From assembly GCF_015679985.1 (NCBI RefSeq), contig NZ_CP049239.1:806001-870000 (forward strand): DNA of 64,000 nt. Direction: 5' to 3'. The DNA is from Campylobacter concisus. Its GTDB lineage: Bacteria; Campylobacterota; Campylobacteria; Campylobacterales; Campylobacteraceae. Of this stretch, positions 1 through 8,074 are shown piece by piece. Under the pieces are notes generated by a model. It had not been told where the DNA came from, did no database searches, and saw nothing but the letters and a program-made list of their open reading frames with translations. Numbering within the stretch: position 1 is the first letter of the stretch; each line of letters begins with the position of its first letter. Position numbers and translations under genes: made by a program.

Positions 1-1
1 T

Positions 2-1027
2 GTTGGCTCATTTGCTAGTGAAAATAGTCTCCTTGTAACAACGCCAAGTGGTGAGAAAAAGATAATAGAGGGCGATTTTATCATCATCAATAGTGGCTCA
101 AAAGAGGCAGATACTCCTTTTGAGGTTGTAAACTCAAATATATTTTCAAGCCAAACTTTGCTTGATCTAAAAAATTTACCAAAGCATTTTGTCATTATCG
201 GTAGTGGTTTTATCGGCATAGAGTTTGCATCAATGTTTGCAAATTTTGGCTCAAAAGTGACTATCGTAGGACGTTCAAAACTACTTAAAAACGAAGAAGA
301 TGATATAGCTAATAGCGTAAAAGAGGCTCTTAGAGTCCAAGGCGTTGAAATTTTAGAGGGTTGCGAGATAGAGTGCATTAAAGAAAATGTATTAAATTTC
401 AAGCAAAATGGCGAGCAAAGATGCCTTAGAGCCGATGCATTTTTGATCGCACTCGGCAGAGTAGCAAATGTGGATGATTTAAATTTAAAAGCTGCTGGAG
501 TTGAGCTAAATGAAAAAGGCTTTATAAAGACAAATGAAAACCTTCAAACAAATGTGCCAAATATCTATGCGGTAGGCGACGTGCGTGGCGGAGAGCTTTT
601 TACTTATACGAGCTTAGATGATTTTAGGATAGTTTATTCACAAATTTTTGGTGATAAAAAGAGAAATACCAAAAATAGAAGTATTCATGCAAATGTGCTA
701 TTTACCGACACTCCACTAGCAAGAGTAGGAGTGAATGCAAAAGAAGCTAGTAAGCTTGGGTTAAATTTCAAAGAGCTAAAGCTTAGCATGGCGGCAGTGC
801 CAGGTGCAAAAGTACTAAATCACGATGTAGGTATGTTAAAAGCTATCGTTGATGCACAAAGCGGCGAAATTTTAGGTGCTAGCTTTCACTGCATCTATGC
901 AAATGAGCTGATAAATGAAATTGCAATTGCGATGAATTTAAAAGCAAACGCAAATTGCTTTAAAAATCAAATTTTCACTCACCCAAGTATCAGTGAAGCA
1001 CTAAATGACTTATTTGGACAATTTTAA
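2..1027 (+). CDS. FAD/NAD(P)-dependent disulfide oxidoreductase, 5' end outside window
   Basis: Class I pyridine nucleotide-disulfide oxidoreductase, the flavoprotein family of dihydrolipoamide, glutathione and mercuric reductases. The frame is open from base 2, so the true start and the N-terminal FAD-binding region, including any CxxxxC redox pair, lie upstream. A TTG at 158 is internal and should not be taken as the start. Visible are the NAD-binding Rossmann motif VIIGSGFIGIEFA, the second FAD motif IYAVGDV, and the C-terminal dimerisation domain with DTPLARVG and HPSISEALNDLFG. The family is sure; the substrate cannot be told from this part. RclA-like or mercuric-reductase-like enzymes are possible. 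Confidence 0.85.
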   Translation, partial: VGSFASENSLLVTTPSGEKKIIEGDFIIINSGSKEADTPFEVVNSNIFSSQTLLDLKNLPKHFVIIGSGFIGIEFASMFANFGSKVTIVGRSKLLKNEEDDIANSVKEALRVQGVEILEGCEIECIKENVLNFKQNGEQRCLRADAFLIALGRVANVDDLNLKAAGVELNEKGFIKTNENLQTNVPNIYAVGDVRGGELFTYTSLDDFRIVYSQIFGDKKRNTKNRSIHANVLFTDTPLARVGVNAKEASKLGLNFKELKLSMAAVPGAKVLNHDVGMLKAIVDAQSGEILGASFHCIYANELINEIAIAMNLKANANCFKNQIFTHPSISEALNDLFGQF

Positions 1028-1037
1028 AAGGAAAAGA

Positions 1038-1691
1038 ATGAAAAAATATTTATTGCTTTTATCGGCTTTATTTTTCACTGGCTGCTTAAATGTGATTGGT
1101 GTAGGACAAAAACAAGATGATTCGTGGCAGCAACCAAAGGATGAAAAAATAGTGCAAAATAAAGAGCAAATTTCAAGAAATGCAATCGAAATTTTAATAC
1201 CAAAATGCGAAGAAGGCGATGCGGAAGCTTGCAATGATTTGGGTGTAAATTACGAGCTTTTAAAAGAATATGAAAATGCTTTAACAAATTATCAAAAAGC
1301 TTGCGATGCTAAGGTACAAGTCGGTTGTGCAAATTTGGGCACTCTTTATGAGCTTGGACTCGGAGTTAAAAAAAATCCAAAAAAAGCAATTTCAATTTAT
1401 AAAGAAAGTTGCAATGGCGGAGGCATGCAAGCTTGCTATCATTTAGGCAATGCTTACAGAAAAGGTGAGATCGTTAAGCGAGATTATTACTTAGCAATGC
1501 AAGCTTATACGAATGCATGCAATGCTGGCGACTTACCAAGTTGTGCTAATATCGGTGCGATGTATGAGCTTGGTCTTGGTGTCAATAAAGATGAAAAAAG
1601 GGCTTATGGAATTTATAAAGTCGCTTGCTTTCGTGGGCTAAGCAAGGCATGCCCACAAATGAAAAGACTAGGCACAAAGCTGGGAATGTAA
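1038..1691 (+). CDS. Cysteine-rich Sel1-repeat lipoprotein (Hcp-like)
   Basis: A 217-residue secreted lipoprotein: signal peptide MKKYLLLLSALFFTGC with the lipobox ending at the acylated Cys. The mature part is a stack of Sel1-like (SLR/TPR-type) helical repeats. Five pairs follow a C-x7-C pattern (CEEGDAEAC, CDAKVQVGC, CNGGGMQAC, CNAGDLPSC, CFRGLSKAC), the signature of the disulfide-locked Helicobacter cysteine-rich (Hcp) proteins. The start at 1038 is chosen because the signal peptide begins there and AAGGAAAAG precedes it; the upstream in-frame ATG at 1005 lies inside the oxidoreductase gene. Probably outer-membrane or periplasmic; ligand unknown. A closely related gene follows directly. 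Confidence 0.88.
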   Translation: MKKYLLLLSALFFTGCLNVIGVGQKQDDSWQQPKDEKIVQNKEQISRNAIEILIPKCEEGDAEACNDLGVNYELLKEYENALTNYQKACDAKVQVGCANLGTLYELGLGVKKNPKKAISIYKESCNGGGMQACYHLGNAYRKGEIVKRDYYLAMQAYTNACNAGDLPSCANIGAMYELGLGVNKDEKRAYGIYKVACFRGLSKACPQMKRLGTKLGM

Positions 1692-2315
1692 GTGAAAAAG
1701 GTCTTAAATTTTGGTCTTATTTTGGCTATGGGCTTTATGCTTAGTGGTTGCTGGTCGTGGCAAAAGATGGTAAGCTTTGGCTTTTGGCAAAGTGATGAAG
1801 AGGCTAGGACAGAGCGTCTTGAGCTTGAAAAAGAGAAGATGATGCAAAACTGCGATAGTGGAAATAGTATCGACTGCAACAACCTAGCTGTAAATTTTAG
1901 CAACGAAAAAGACTTCGTAAAGGCAAAAGGCTACTATGAAAAGGCTTGCAATGCTGGGCTTGCTACAGCTTGCTCAAATTTGGGTCAAATTTATGAGCAA
2001 GGGCTTGTTGATGAGCAAAAAGATATCCAAAAGGCTCTAAAGCTTTATAAATTAGCTTGCGATAGCGGCGATGGCGTTGGCTGCTATAACGAGGCTATGG
2101 GGCTAAAGTCTTACATCGAAAGCGAAAATTTAAAAACTCATAAGATAGATAGAAACAAGGCTGAGGCTAGAGTGATAAGGCTTTTGGCAAAGAGCTGCGA
2201 GCTTGAGTATGCTCAGTCGTGCTTTTTACTTGCAAAGCTAAGCGGAGATGAAACAAAGGCAGAGGCACTTTACAAAAGAGCTTGTCAGCTTGGCAAATGT
2301 GTGGATAAAAAGTAA
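1692..2315 (+). CDS. Second cysteine-rich Sel1-repeat lipoprotein, tandem paralogue
   Basis: A 207-residue lipoprotein starting at GTG directly after the TAA of the preceding gene, with no spacer, so the two are surely co-transcribed. Signal peptide MKKVLNFGLILAMGFMLSGC ends in a lipobox. Four C-x7-C pairs (CDSGNSIDC, CNAGLATAC, CDSGDGVGC, CELEYAQSC) mark Sel1-like repeats, with a charged helical insert between the first residues and the first repeat. The repeats are less regular than in the upstream gene, consistent with an old tandem duplication. The role is inferred only as a periplasmic protein-protein interaction scaffold. A terminator follows about 40 bases downstream. Confidence 0.85.
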   Translation: MKKVLNFGLILAMGFMLSGCWSWQKMVSFGFWQSDEEARTERLELEKEKMMQNCDSGNSIDCNNLAVNFSNEKDFVKAKGYYEKACNAGLATACSNLGQIYEQGLVDEQKDIQKALKLYKLACDSGDGVGCYNEAMGLKSYIESENLKTHKIDRNKAEARVIRLLAKSCELEYAQSCFLLAKLSGDETKAEALYKRACQLGKCVDKK

Positions 2316-2357
2316 TACTAGTCAAAACACTGTTCTAAAAATTCGTAACAAATCAAC

Positions 2358-2380
2358 AAAGGCTCTTTTTTGAGCCTTTT
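2358..2380 (+). terminator. Rho-independent terminator after the Sel1 lipoprotein pair
   Basis: Perfect stem AAAGGCTC / GAGCCTTT around a six-T loop, ending in TTTT. Because the left arm starts with As, it may also work for the minus-strand pseudogene whose last codon touches it. Confidence 0.8.
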
Positions 2381-2959
2381 AAAATTTGATGTTTTGTTCG
2401 AGAAATTCTAAAAATACCTTCAAACGTGTGCGTATCTGGCCAACATACATCTTGTTTGGAGTAGTCAGTTTCAAGACTCATATAGCTTACGCTAGCTTCT
2501 TTGCTGGCTTCTTTTATCTTGTTTGTTTCTATTACATAAGTGTGACAGCCACTTAAAACGATGTCTATTACATCATCTGCTTTATATTCATCTACAAATT
2601 TTTTAATAACGTCAGATATTGCGTCGTTTTTGTATATTACAGAACAGGATATATTTAAGTAACGTTTGGCGATATTTTCTACAAGGTCGCCTTATGTACT
2701 CATATTATTTTTAAATTTTTAGTTCCTATACAGTTTTCAAAAACTACTACATCCACTTCTACACTTACTCTTCCATACCCAGTGGCTGTGATTGAGGCAT
2801 ACTGATAGCCTTTTTGTTCTAAAATTTCTTTTATATCGCGTACTATTTTTATGGCACTAAAACTACTTGATAACAAAATAGATTACAAAAATTATCTTGA
2901 TCATCTAGTATCACTACTTTTGTAGATGTTGAGCTTATATCAATACCGATGAAATACAT
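2379..2959 (-). pseudogene. Decayed 2-hydroxyacyl-CoA dehydratase activator/D-subunit fusion
   Basis: No intact gene lies between 2316 and 3050, but the minus strand carries a wreck. From an ATG at 2959 it reads MYFIGIDIS, the start of a BadF/BadG-type ATPase (activator of 2-hydroxyglutaryl-CoA dehydratase). It loses frame near 2870, resumes in another frame with EILEQKGYQYASITATGYGR (TGYGR is a family hallmark), and stops near 2700. The next readable segment (about 2690-2450) is from the dehydratase D component: DIVLSGCHTYVIETNKIKEA, then SYMSLETDYSKQD. After a further frameshift near 2450 it ends VGQIRTRLKVFLEFLEQN and a stop at 2379. About 190 codons remain of what I recall as a fusion of well over 1000 residues, so a large internal deletion and at least two frameshifts are needed. 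Certainly non-functional as that enzyme. Confidence 0.85.
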
Positions 2960-3050
2960 AAATTTATGTCTATAAAAATATAATTTCTATAACTAAGAAC
3001 TTTAGAGAAATGTTATCTATTTGTGGCTTTTTTAAATAAAATCTAAAATT

Positions 3051-3587
3051 TCACTTCAATCCAAAAACTTTTATATTAAAAGTAGTATGAATTTTATCCT
3101 TTTCGCCTTTCATGACGATAGGAAATTCGGTCTTTACGATACTGTCATAGCTGCTAAGCGCATCTAAAAAGTCATAAAATTTTTGTGGTGTCCTTAGAGA
3201 GCTAGTTACATTTAGGCGAAATCTAAAAAATTTCTCACTAGCGTTATTATCACTTTCTTCTATTTTGCTAAGGCTCACTTCACTGAAAAATTTGGAGGCA
3301 AATTCTATAAATTTATCTTTATCAAATTTATTCTCAAAAGCTGAAATGATAGCTCCATCTTTTTGTTTGGTTGCTTCAAGGTTTTTAAATTTGGCTTCAA
3401 ATTCATTTTTTACTTTTGTATAAGATGAGGTCTGTGAATAATTTTGTCTAGTTAAGCTTTTAAATTCTTTTATATTTGGCACGATAAAACCAAATATCAT
3501 AATGAAGCAAACTACAATAAAAGCAAATATAAAAAGTAAAAGCTTGACAGGATCTATTTTTTCTAAGCTCGTATCTTTTTTACTCAT
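3051..3587 (-). CDS. PilO-like inner-membrane protein of a type II/IV pilus-type system
   Basis: A 178-residue bitopic membrane protein: short charged cytoplasmic N-terminus, one membrane helix (about residues 18-40), a coiled-coil stretch, then a periplasmic alpha/beta domain, the PilO/GspM plan. ATG at 3587 is preferred because TCTGAGGG sits just upstream; an in-frame start at 3608 lies inside the preceding gene. It overlaps that PilN-like gene by 8 bases and is last of three translationally coupled genes. In Campylobacter such proteins belong to the transformation (Cts) apparatus; I infer the same role but cannot assign which cts gene. Sequence similarity across this family is weak, so the call rests on topology and order. 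Confidence 0.6.
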   Translation of the reverse strand: MSKKDTSLEKIDPVKLLLFIFAFIVVCFIMIFGFIVPNIKEFKSLTRQNYSQTSSYTKVKNEFEAKFKNLEATKQKDGAIISAFENKFDKDKFIEFASKFFSEVSLSKIEESDNNASEKFFRFRLNVTSSLRTPQKFYDFLDALSSYDSIVKTEFPIVMKGEKDKIHTTFNIKVFGLK

Positions 3588-4101
3588 TATATCCCTCAGA
3601 ATTATCAATTTTATTTGTACTTATAAAGCCATACCAGCCGTTTTTACTTTGATAAAAGCTAGTATTTGAAGTTGTAAAAATAGATCTTAAAGGTGAAGCT
3701 AGAAGCTGATTAAATACATCTTTTGTCGGCGTTATACCACGAATGATGAGTGAGTTTTTATCCATAAAAACCTCTTCAAGCGTTATACTGTCAGGCACTA
3801 GATCAAAAAGATTGTGCAAGCTTTGCTTGAGAATAGAATTTGATGTGAAAATATCATTTGCAGATTCTATTTGTACGGCGAGTTTAGCTGAAATTTCATC
3901 TGTTGTGACTATTTTTTGACTAAGTTCTTTTTGCTCATTTGATAAAAAATTTATATTTTTTTCAATTGAATAGTTTTTGTAAAGTATAAAGAAATTTGTT
4001 GCCAAAAGAACTACAAACACAAAGCTTATAAGGCTTAGCCAAATTTTGCTAAAGATAGATATAAGTGGTCTTGGTTCCGGAGCAATAAAGCTAAATTTCA
4101 T
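3580..4101 (-). CDS. PilN-like inner-membrane protein
   Basis: A 173-residue protein with a short cytoplasmic head, a membrane helix at about residues 20-42, and a periplasmic part that opens with a coiled coil (NEQKELSQKIVTTDEISAKL) and ends in a small alpha/beta domain. This matches PilN/GspL-C-type subunits, which link a cytoplasmic PilM-like actin fold to PilO. The start ATG overlaps the stop of the PilM-like gene as ATGA, and its end overlaps the PilO-like gene. The order M-N-O with overlaps is the main support. Probable partner in a DNA-uptake or pilus-like machine. Confidence 0.6.
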   Translation of the reverse strand: MKFSFIAPEPRPLISIFSKIWLSLISFVFVVLLATNFFILYKNYSIEKNINFLSNEQKELSQKIVTTDEISAKLAVQIESANDIFTSNSILKQSLHNLFDLVPDSITLEEVFMDKNSLIIRGITPTKDVFNQLLASPLRSIFTTSNTSFYQSKNGWYGFISTNKIDNSEGYNE

Positions 4102-5102
4102 AATATTATCTCTTCTTGCATGATTTCATTCATAATATGATTTGTATTCACTGGATACACTGAAGTCTCCACTAAAAGCTCGGATTGCAGATATTGTAAA
4201 AAGGTTGCACTTGTTTTTGTATTTTCAAAAACAACTATCTGTTCAATAAAATCGCCGCCGTAGAGAGGATTTTCGTAAAATTCTTTTACAGCCTTTACGA
4301 TGTAATCAAACATCTTCATGTCATATCCAAAAATAGCAACCGATTTTTCTACATTTGTAGAAACTGGCATATTTAGTTCATAGTTTAGATCTTCAAATTC
4401 TTTTGGCTTATCATCACTTAAAAAATCATCTAAACTTTTAAAATCATCAAGCGATGTTGCGTCATTTTCTTCTTTAATGATTAAGTTATCAATATCTGTT
4501 ATATCTTCTTCTTTTAGGCTTTCAGCTTCCTGATTGGCTTCCTCAATGCCAGACATATTTAAAAAAGTGGATAACTTCATTTGTTTATCTTTAAAGATCG
4601 CAAGTGTAAACGAGTGTGCATGGATATAAAGATAAAGCGTAGTTTTTGGAGAAATTCCGCGTTTTAAAAGCTCGTGAAAGAGTAGGGCGATAGGTGAGTA
4701 GATGAGATCCACGCTATCTTGTCCAAATAAATTTTTATATTTTTTTATAGAATTTAAATTTGCATAAATACTCCAGCTATCCTGCACGATAAGGCTTGTA
4801 AGATTTTTAGTATTTATATTAAATTTTTTATATTCATCAAAGCTAGTGCTAGGAAGCGCGCCTTGCGAGTCGTCGTTAAAAAAAACTGAGACATATACGC
4901 CAAAATATGCTTTTTCTTGCTCTTCTATGTATTTTATGATTTTTTCATCGATATTATCGATATTTATATCTGTAAATTTAGCGTTCATGGTTTTTATAAG
5001 CTTGCCATTTCTAAAGACCTGACCGTAAAAAACGCACTCATTGCCCTCGATCACGGCGCTTAAGAAAAGGTTTGAAAAAAGCTTTTTGATGCTAAAAGAC
5101 AT
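4098..5102 (-). CDS. PilM/CtsX-like assembly protein, first gene of a three-gene operon
   Basis: A 334-residue protein without signal peptide or membrane helix. AGGAG lies shortly before the ATG at 5102. Early residues AVIEGNECVFYGQVFRNGKL and later ISPKTTLYLYIHAHSFTLAIF look like beta strands of an actin-like (PilM/GspL cytoplasmic) fold. An acidic linker (about residues 195-240) separates the halves. It is followed with ATGA coupling by PilN- and PilO-like genes. I recall conserved Campylobacter transformation-system proteins of this size, but assignment to a named cts gene is not safe. Function inferred: cytoplasmic platform subunit of a DNA-uptake or secretion-type complex. Confidence 0.55.
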   Translation of the reverse strand: MSFSIKKLFSNLFLSAVIEGNECVFYGQVFRNGKLIKTMNAKFTDINIDNIDEKIIKYIEEQEKAYFGVYVSVFFNDDSQGALPSTSFDEYKKFNINTKNLTSLIVQDSWSIYANLNSIKKYKNLFGQDSVDLIYSPIALLFHELLKRGISPKTTLYLYIHAHSFTLAIFKDKQMKLSTFLNMSGIEEANQEAESLKEEDITDIDNLIIKEENDATSLDDFKSLDDFLSDDKPKEFEDLNYELNMPVSTNVEKSVAIFGYDMKMFDYIVKAVKEFYENPLYGGDFIEQIVVFENTKTSATFLQYLQSELLVETSVYPVNTNHIMNEIMQEEIIL

Positions 5103-5162
5103 AACTCTCCTAAATTTAGTGCATTATTTTTGGTATGTTAGCTAAAAAGGGATTAAATAAGT

Positions 5163-5609
5163 TTAAAACAGCTCGTTTTTTAGTTTTGCAAATGCCTCTT
5201 TCATCTGCAGAGCCTCACTTTTTAGCTCATCATCAAGCAAAGCAGAATTTCTTAAGCTTTCAAAGTCCTCTATCATCACATCACACATCATTTTGATGCG
5301 CTCATTATCAGCCTTACTGACGCCATTTTGGCTCATTTTTTTGATGCGTTCAAGATACTCTTTGCCGTTTTTTATGTATGAGCTAAATTTCATAGCTGCC
5401 TTGCTTTGATTAAGCGTGGTGGCGGCCATCTTGTTGTATACGTCAAGATCAAGGGCTTTTTGGCTTAAATTTATAGCCTTTTCATACTCTTTACTCTCGT
5501 AGTAAAATTTCGCTTCAAGGGCGAGCTTGTAGGAGTTGTCGCTGTAAAAAAAGAGCCCAAAGAAAGCTATTATAAAAATGGCTATAAAGATAGAAATTTT
5601 ATTTTTCAT
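5163..5609 (-). CDS. Conserved membrane-anchored TPR-like protein
   Basis: A 148-residue protein with one N-terminal membrane helix (residues 5-24, IFIAIFIIAFFGLFFY) and a helical, probably periplasmic, body. FYYESKEYEKAINLSQKALDL is one TPR-like repeat; the rest is charged helix. Its start overlaps the end of the acyltransferase gene by about 11 bases, so it is the last gene of the HP0268-miaB-acyltransferase operon. I recall the same neighbour in C. jejuni, where it is also uncharacterised. No enzymatic motif is visible. Confidence 0.75.
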   Translation of the reverse strand: MKNKISIFIAIFIIAFFGLFFYSDNSYKLALEAKFYYESKEYEKAINLSQKALDLDVYNKMAATTLNQSKAAMKFSSYIKNGKEYLERIKKMSQNGVSKADNERIKMMCDVMIEDFESLRNSALLDDELKSEALQMKEAFAKLKNELF

Positions 5610-6378
5610 AAATTTCGTCCAAAATTTCTCTTATTTCGCCACTTATTTGCGGATTTTTATGCGCATTTTTTTTCCACCAAATTTTTAAATTTGACCTAAA
5701 GTCCTCTTTGTTTTGTTCTGCGCTCTTGCCGCCGTCATTTTGTGAAGCTTGCCAAAGCTCGTTTTGTATCTTCTCTTTTGCCTCTTTTTGATCTAAATTT
5801 GCCACGCTAAAAGGTGCTGAGAGGCTAAAATTTATAGTTGAAAATGGCTTTGGAAGTATCATCTTATCCCAACTTTTAAACTCCCAAAACGAGTTTGCTT
5901 CGAAATTTAGAGCATAAATTTCGCAATATGACTTTTGCGCTATCACCGCAGCCCCGTCTGCGACGCTGTGTCTTGGTCCGCGTGGGCCATCTGGCGTGAT
6001 GATGACGTCGTGACCTTGTTTTATCTCTTTTAGAGCCTCTATAAGCGCCCTTGCACCGCCTTTTGAGCTACTGCCTCTAATGGTACCGATGCCAAAAAAA
6101 TTGATTATTCTGGTGATTAGCTCGCCATCTTTGTGGTCGCTTATTATCACCTTGCCTTGTTTTCTGTTTTGACTGCTCCACCAACGCCTGTAAGCAAAGC
6201 TCATAAAGCTAAGCCTGCCGTGCCAAAAGACGACGACGCAGCCATTTTGTGGTAAGAAATTTGGAGTGTAGCTCTTTTTGCAGGTTAGAAAAATGAGCCA
6301 CATCAAAATGTAGATGAAAAAGACGCCAACATTTAGGGCGAGCTTTTCAAGGGTGTTTTTAAATTTGCAGCTCACCAT
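5599..6378 (-). CDS. DUF374-type lysophospholipid acyltransferase family protein
   Basis: A 259-residue protein of the LPLAT superfamily, DUF374 branch. One N-terminal membrane anchor (about 15-32) precedes the acyltransferase core: [49 protein letters not shown] and the family block [19 protein letters not shown]. Members of this branch acylate lipid A precursors or related lipids at the inner membrane; the exact acceptor is not predictable. ATG at 6378 lies inside the end of miaB (20-base overlap), so translation is coupled to miaB. Confidence 0.82.
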   Translation of the reverse strand: MVSCKFKNTLEKLALNVGVFFIYILMWLIFLTCKKSYTPNFLPQNGCVVVFWHGRLSFMSFAYRRWWSSQNRKQGKVIISDHKDGELITRIINFFGIGTIRGSSSKGGARALIEALKEIKQGHDVIITPDGPRGPRHSVADGAAVIAQKSYCEIYALNFEANSFWEFKSWDKMILPKPFSTINFSLSAPFSVANLDQKEAKEKIQNELWQASQNDGGKSAEQNKEDFRSNLKIWWKKNAHKNPQISGEIREILDEIYEK

Positions 6379-7660
6379 ACAAAACCATTCGTTTTGGGTT
6401 TGTGATCTTTACTTTTTGCGTAGTGCCAAGAAGCTCTTCACTGCCATCAACTTGAACTAAAAAGTTGTTAAAACTTCGCCCAGCAACGCCACCATTTGAC
6501 CTTAGCTCTTCAAAATATACATCAAAAATTTTATCTTTTTGCGCCGCCACGATCTCGTCTAAAATTTCGCTGTGGCGATTTTGCAGGCGAGTTAGCCTTT
6601 CTGAAGCGGTTTTGTCATCTATTTGATTTGTAAAAGTAGCTGCCTTTGTAAGCGGACGAGGCGAATACTTAAAGCTAAAAATTTGCTCAAACCTAACTTG
6701 CTCAAGCACGTCCATCGTATCTTCAAATTCACTATCACTCTCGCCTGGAAATGCGACGATGATATCAGTTGAGATGCTCACATCTGGGCACATCTTTCTA
6801 AGTCTTAGCGCGCGGTCTAAAAACCACTCTTTTGTGTATCCACGCTTCATTTCACGCAAAACTTTGGTGTTTCCGCTTTGAAGTGGCATGTGCATAGACT
6901 TGCAAATTTTTGGGTTATTTGTGAAAATTTCAAGAAATTTATCATCCATGTGAAGTGGGTGAGGACTTGTAAATCTTATCCTCTCAACGCCATCTATCTC
7001 GCTTATCTTTACTAAAAGGTCGCTAAAATCGATATTTTCTTGCACGCCTGAAAATCTTTTGCCGTAGTTATTGACATTTTGCCCTAGTAAAAATATCTCT
7101 TTTGCACCGCTTTTTGCCGCCTTTTCTACCTCTTTTAAGATGAGGCTTGAGGGGATAGAAATTTCATCGCCTCTGGTGTGTGGGACGATGCAGTAGGTGC
7201 ATTTTTTGTCGCAGCCGATAGAGATGTTGATGTGGCTTTTGTACGGTGAGCCTCTAAATTCGCCAAATGCGTATTCGCTCTCGTCGTGGTTGATGTCTGT
7301 TGAGATAAATTTAGGCGTATTTACCGCTTTTGTGATCTTGCTGACATTTCTTGCGCCAAGGACGAAGTCAACGTAAGGAGCGCGCTTGAAAATTTCACTA
7401 CCCAAATGGCTTGCAGTGCAGCCACAAACGCCTATTTTAGCACCTCTTTTTTTGGCTTTTTCAAAGGCTCCGACCTCGCTAAAGAGCTTGTGAACTGGCT
7501 TTTCACGAACTGAGCAGGTATTTATAAGGATTAAATCAGCTTCTTCGATGTTTTGTGTTAAGGAGTAGTCTTCTTTTTGTGAGAGCTCGGCTATGATATG
7601 CTCGCTGTCACGAACATTCATAGCACAACCTAGAGTTTGGATAAAGAGTTTTTTACTCAT
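6359..7660 (-). CDS. miaB: tRNA-2-methylthio-N6-dimethylallyladenosine synthase MiaB
   Basis: A 433-residue radical-SAM methylthiotransferase that adds the 2-methylthio group to i6A37 of tRNAs. The N-terminal UPF0004 domain carries its three cluster cysteines in [17 protein letters not shown] and GVCGCTASH. The radical-SAM CxxxCxxC is in [16 protein letters not shown], and a C-terminal TRAM domain follows. MiaB-type rather than MtaB-type is indicated by CAMN and IVPHTRG; the MtaB relative is at 42346. It follows the HP0268-like gene with a 1-base stop/start overlap. Confidence 0.97.
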   Translation of the reverse strand: MSKKLFIQTLGCAMNVRDSEHIIAELSQKEDYSLTQNIEEADLILINTCSVREKPVHKLFSEVGAFEKAKKRGAKIGVCGCTASHLGSEIFKRAPYVDFVLGARNVSKITKAVNTPKFISTDINHDESEYAFGEFRGSPYKSHINISIGCDKKCTYCIVPHTRGDEISIPSSLILKEVEKAAKSGAKEIFLLGQNVNNYGKRFSGVQENIDFSDLLVKISEIDGVERIRFTSPHPLHMDDKFLEIFTNNPKICKSMHMPLQSGNTKVLREMKRGYTKEWFLDRALRLRKMCPDVSISTDIIVAFPGESDSEFEDTMDVLEQVRFEQIFSFKYSPRPLTKAATFTNQIDDKTASERLTRLQNRHSEILDEIVAAQKDKIFDVYFEELRSNGGVAGRSFNNFLVQVDGSEELLGTTQKVKITNPKRMVLYGELQI

Positions 7661-7902
7661 TAAAGTATATGCACTTCATACATATAATCGCTATCATCAA
7701 GCCCGTATTTCACGGTTCTGTGATAAACGCTTAGCCCTTTTTCTTCAAAGTGCTCGACTAAAGCGATTAGTTGTTTGTGCGTGTTTTCTTTATCAAAATA
7801 GAAAATTTTCTGACCCTCTTTTTCGACAGCTGCCTCTATCTTTTCTAGTGAAATCGTTTTTGGTTTTGCGTCTAATTCGGCTCTTGCAAGTTTTAGCTCC
7901 AT
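7660..7902 (-). CDS. HP0268-type small protein
   Basis: An 80-residue protein of the HP0268 family, known only from Campylobacterota; the Helicobacter member has been reported as a nuclease with a small alpha/beta fold. ATG at 7902 is chosen because AAAGGATTAAAA precedes it; a TTG five codons upstream lacks a ribosome site. It sits directly before miaB with overlapping stop and start, the same pairing I recall in Helicobacter. The nuclease activity is carried over from the family; no classical motif is visible. Confidence 0.8.
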   Translation of the reverse strand: MELKLARAELDAKPKTISLEKIEAAVEKEGQKIFYFDKENTHKQLIALVEHFEEKGLSVYHRTVKYGLDDSDYMYEVHIL

Positions 7903-8017
7903 TTTTAATCCTTTCAAAATCTTAAATTTTAATCGGTCAATATACCCAAATCATCATAAAAAAAGGATTAAATAAAAGTTAATAACAAGCTTAATGTTAT
8001 TAAAAGTATGGCTTATG

Positions 8018-8023
8018 TATAAT
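8018..8023 (+). promoter_or_regulatory. -10 element of the nusA promoter
   Basis: TATAAT preceded by TTATG, about 50 bases before the nusA ATG, with no clear -35. This is usual for Campylobacter sigma-70 promoters. Confidence 0.6.
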
Positions 8024-8074
8024 TTCAAAACTTCACGAAAAATCCCCGAAATTTATCGTCACAATGGAGAAAAA

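Noticed and set aside
158-1027. Start of the first gene at the TTG at 158
   Set aside because: The frame stays open to base 2 with matching protein sequence, so the start lies before the window.
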